DNA of 64,000 nt from Flavobacterium amnicola (lineage in GTDB: Bacteria; Bacteroidota; Bacteroidia; Flavobacteriales; Flavobacteriaceae), in the NCBI RefSeq assembly GCF_004122165.1, contig NZ_SBKO01000001.1:372001-436000 (forward strand), in the 5' to 3' direction. Under the pieces are notes generated by a model that was not told the origin of the DNA, did no database searches, and saw only the letters and a list, made by a program, of their open reading frames with translations. Below are positions 62,302-64,000 of the stretch, piece after piece (positions within the stretch are counted from its first letter, which is position 1; every line of letters starts with the position of its first letter). Position numbers and translations under genes: made by a program.

Positions 62302-63333
62302 ATGAATTTTAGCAATTTATTAACAACGTGGTACTTACAAAATAAGCGAGACTTACCTTGGCGTAAAACGACCAATCCGTATCACATTTGGTTGTCGGAA
62401 ATTATGCTCCAACAAACAAGAGTAGCACAAGGATTGCCCTATTATTTATCCTTTACAAAAGCCTTTCCGACGGTTTTCGATTTGGCCAATGCACATGAAG
62501 AAGAAGTTTTAAAACTATGGCAAGGATTGGGTTATTATTCCAGAGCGCGAAACCTACACAATACTGCCAAATATGTGGCAAGCGAGTTAAATGGAATATT
62601 TCCTGACAATTACAAAAGCTTGCTGTCATTAAAAGGAGTTGGCGAATATACAGCAGCTGCTATTGCTTCCTTTTCCTATAATGAAATAGCGCCAGTGGTG
62701 GATGGAAATGTCTACCGAGTTTTATCCCGATATTTCGGGATTGAAACCGATATTTCTTCACCAAAAGCAAAAAAAGAATTTACGGCATTAGCTTCCGAAT
62801 TAATTGACAAACAACAACCAGCAGCTTTCAATCAAGCGATAATGGAATTTGGCGCTTTGCAATGTGTCCCTAAAAATCCTAATTGTGACATTTGCCCGTT
62901 GAATACTTCTTGTTGGGCCTTGGCAAACAAAAAAGTAGCCTTATTACCTGTAAAAGAGAAAAAGACAAAAGTCACCCATCGTTATTTTAATTACCTATTA
63001 GTAATAGACCCTCAACAGAAAACGATTGTTCATAAAAGAACCCAAAAGGGAATTTGGCACAATCTCTATGAGTTTCCTGTGATTGAAACCGAGAAACTAG
63101 AATCGACAAAAACCATTTCTGAGTTGATACAAGTACAATTTCCGGAAACGGATAAAATGATTCAATTAGATTCTGAAACAGTGCTTCACAAACTATCGCA
63201 CCAACATTTACATATCCATTTTTGGAAAATCCACACGAAAATCAATCATAAAAACGGATTGTCCTATAATGAGCTAGTAAACCTACCCGTACCTATCGTG
63301 ATACACAATTTTATAGAACGCAATAGTTTCTGA
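62302..63333 (+). CDS. mutY: A/G-specific adenine glycosylase
   Basis: MutY removes adenine mispaired with 8-oxoguanine. The 343-residue protein has SEIMLQQTRVAQGLPYY with the catalytic Glu, the helix-hairpin-helix segment LLSLKGVGEYTAAAIASF followed by the catalytic Asp in VVDGNVYRV, and the [4Fe-4S] ligands in CVPKNPNCDICPLNTSC. The C-terminal NUDIX-like part recognises 8-oxoguanine. It is followed by ssb. Confidence 0.96.
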   Translation: MNFSNLLTTWYLQNKRDLPWRKTTNPYHIWLSEIMLQQTRVAQGLPYYLSFTKAFPTVFDLANAHEEEVLKLWQGLGYYSRARNLHNTAKYVASELNGIFPDNYKSLLSLKGVGEYTAAAIASFSYNEIAPVVDGNVYRVLSRYFGIETDISSPKAKKEFTALASELIDKQQPAAFNQAIMEFGALQCVPKNPNCDICPLNTSCWALANKKVALLPVKEKKTKVTHRYFNYLLVIDPQQKTIVHKRTQKGIWHNLYEFPVIETEKLESTKTISELIQVQFPETDKMIQLDSETVLHKLSHQHLHIHFWKIHTKINHKNGLSYNELVNLPVPIVIHNFIERNSF

Positions 63334-63342
63334 AAAAATGTC

Positions 63343-63350
63343 TATCTTTG
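63343..63350 (+). promoter_or_regulatory. TAnnTTTG promoter box for ssb
   Basis: TATCTTTG contains the TTG at 63348 that would open a longer frame, so the ATG at 63372 is used. Confidence 0.65.
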
Positions 63351-63371
63351 AATAAACCAAAATTACAAGCC

Positions 63372-63791
63372 ATGAACGGAACTTTGAATAAAGTGATATT
63401 AATAGGTCACTTAGGTGATGAAGTAAAAATGCATTATTTTGATGGAGGAAACTGTATCGGCAGATTTCCATTAGCCACTAACGACATTTACATTAACAAA
63501 ACTACGGGAGAAAAAATCACCTCAACGGAATGGCACAATGTAGTAGTTCGCAATAAAGCGGCCGAAATTTGCGAAAAATACTTATCTAAAGGCGATAAAA
63601 TATATGTAGAAGGTCGTATAAAATCACGTCAGTGGCAAGCAGAAGACGGATCTACTAAATATACTACTGAAATTCAGGTAACAGAATTTACGTTTCTAAC
63701 GACTAAAAAAGATGCAGAAAACGTAAAACAACCAGAGCCACCGAAAAACACAAGTTTTGACAATACTGTCGAAAATGATTTACCTTTTTAA
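63372..63791 (+). CDS. ssb: Single-stranded DNA-binding protein
   Basis: SSB coats single-stranded DNA in replication and repair. The 139-residue protein starts MNGTLNKVILIGHLGDEVKM and shows the OB-fold phrase TEWHNVVVRNKAAEICEKYLSKGDKIYVEGRI, with the interaction tail ending ENDLPF, which keeps the acidic DxPF type tip. The start follows the promoter box. It is six bases from the next gene. Confidence 0.95.
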   Translation: MNGTLNKVILIGHLGDEVKMHYFDGGNCIGRFPLATNDIYINKTTGEKITSTEWHNVVVRNKAAEICEKYLSKGDKIYVEGRIKSRQWQAEDGSTKYTTEIQVTEFTFLTTKKDAENVKQPEPPKNTSFDNTVENDLPF

Positions 63792-63796
63792 AAACA

Positions 63797-64000
63797 ATGA
63801 TTAAGAATTCTATTCCTTTTTTACTTTTCGCAACCATTTTAATAAGTATTGTGAGTTGTAAAGACGAAGTATTGCCAAAGCCTAAAGGCTATTTGAGTCT
63901 CAACTATCCCGAACCAAAATATGTCTCATTTGACAAAACCTGCGGGTATTCCTTTGAGTATAATTCAATTGGAAGAATTGAAGACAAGGGAGATTGTAAT
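63797..64000 (+). CDS. gldD: Gliding motility lipoprotein GldD, N-terminal part
   Basis: The first 68 residues are a lipoprotein signal (ILISIVSC at residues 14-21) followed by KDEVLPKPKGYLSLNYPEPK and YVSFDKTCGYSFEYN, the typical opening of GldD, which gliding motility and T9SS secretion need in flavobacteria. The gene runs off the right edge, so the rest is unseen. It directly follows ssb; no gldE-like gene lies between them, although I recall gldE there in F. johnsoniae. Confidence 0.8.
   Translation, partial: MIKNSIPFLLFATILISIVSCKDEVLPKPKGYLSLNYPEPKYVSFDKTCGYSFEYNSIGRIEDKGDCN

Overview
The window is AT-rich and reads as a chromosome segment of a Flavobacterium-like member of the Bacteroidota. 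Support comes from the repeated promoter box TAnnTTTG upstream of genes (often with TTG about 19 bases further up), the lack of Shine-Dalgarno sequences, type IX secretion (T9SS) C-terminal sorting domains on three large exported proteins, a gldD gliding-motility lipoprotein gene cut by the right edge, a split 14-gene nuo operon with a very short NuoG, and a DPP11-type S46 peptidase.

Layout. 1-20.3 kb is mostly housekeeping and envelope genes: DUF2797 protein (cut by the left edge), a GH3-family protein, an OmpA/PD40 protein, fabD, an M23 peptidase, two alanine-rich lipoproteins, galE with a DegT/DnrJ/EryC1 aminotransferase, waaA (Kdo transferase), an S46 peptidase, a CAU-anticodon tRNA, mce, rbfA with an FtsX-type permease, tadA, a cold-shock protein and aspS. 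20.4-26.7 kb holds two tandem T9SS-secreted metalloproteases (M43 and reprolysin type). 26.8-28.7 kb has ribF and a polyprenyl diphosphate synthase converging on overlapping stop codons. 28.8-35.5 kb is a TetR-TolC-MFP-RND efflux operon with a candidate TetR operator over its promoter.

35.6-46.9 kb, between tRNA-Ala and nuoN, is the accessory part. It carries a C39-peptidase ABC exporter with an HlyD partner, a four-cysteine double-glycine peptide gene and a broken second copy (both overlooked by ordinary ORF calling), a T9SS-secreted repeat protein, a C39-like/VKOR/thioredoxin fusion that could form disulfides, a membrane-anchored TPR/AraC-type regulator, and two more short candidate leader peptides on the opposite strand. 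I read it as a locus that makes, oxidises and exports small peptides. A partial duplication of the 3' end and terminator of nuoN marks its right edge.

46.9-59.8 kb is the complete complex I operon nuoA-N, read on the minus strand from one near-consensus promoter. 59.9-64 kb contains an RNase E/G gene, a 30-residue very basic protein that is probably ribosomal, an HU-type protein, mutY, ssb and the start of gldD. Many apparent TTG or GTG starts fall inside TAnnTTTG promoter boxes, so the starts given here were moved downstream for fabD, the DegT aminotransferase, the DUF1508 protein, aspS, the M43 protease, ribF, the C39 exporter and ssb; the nuoK and HU starts were moved on family grounds.
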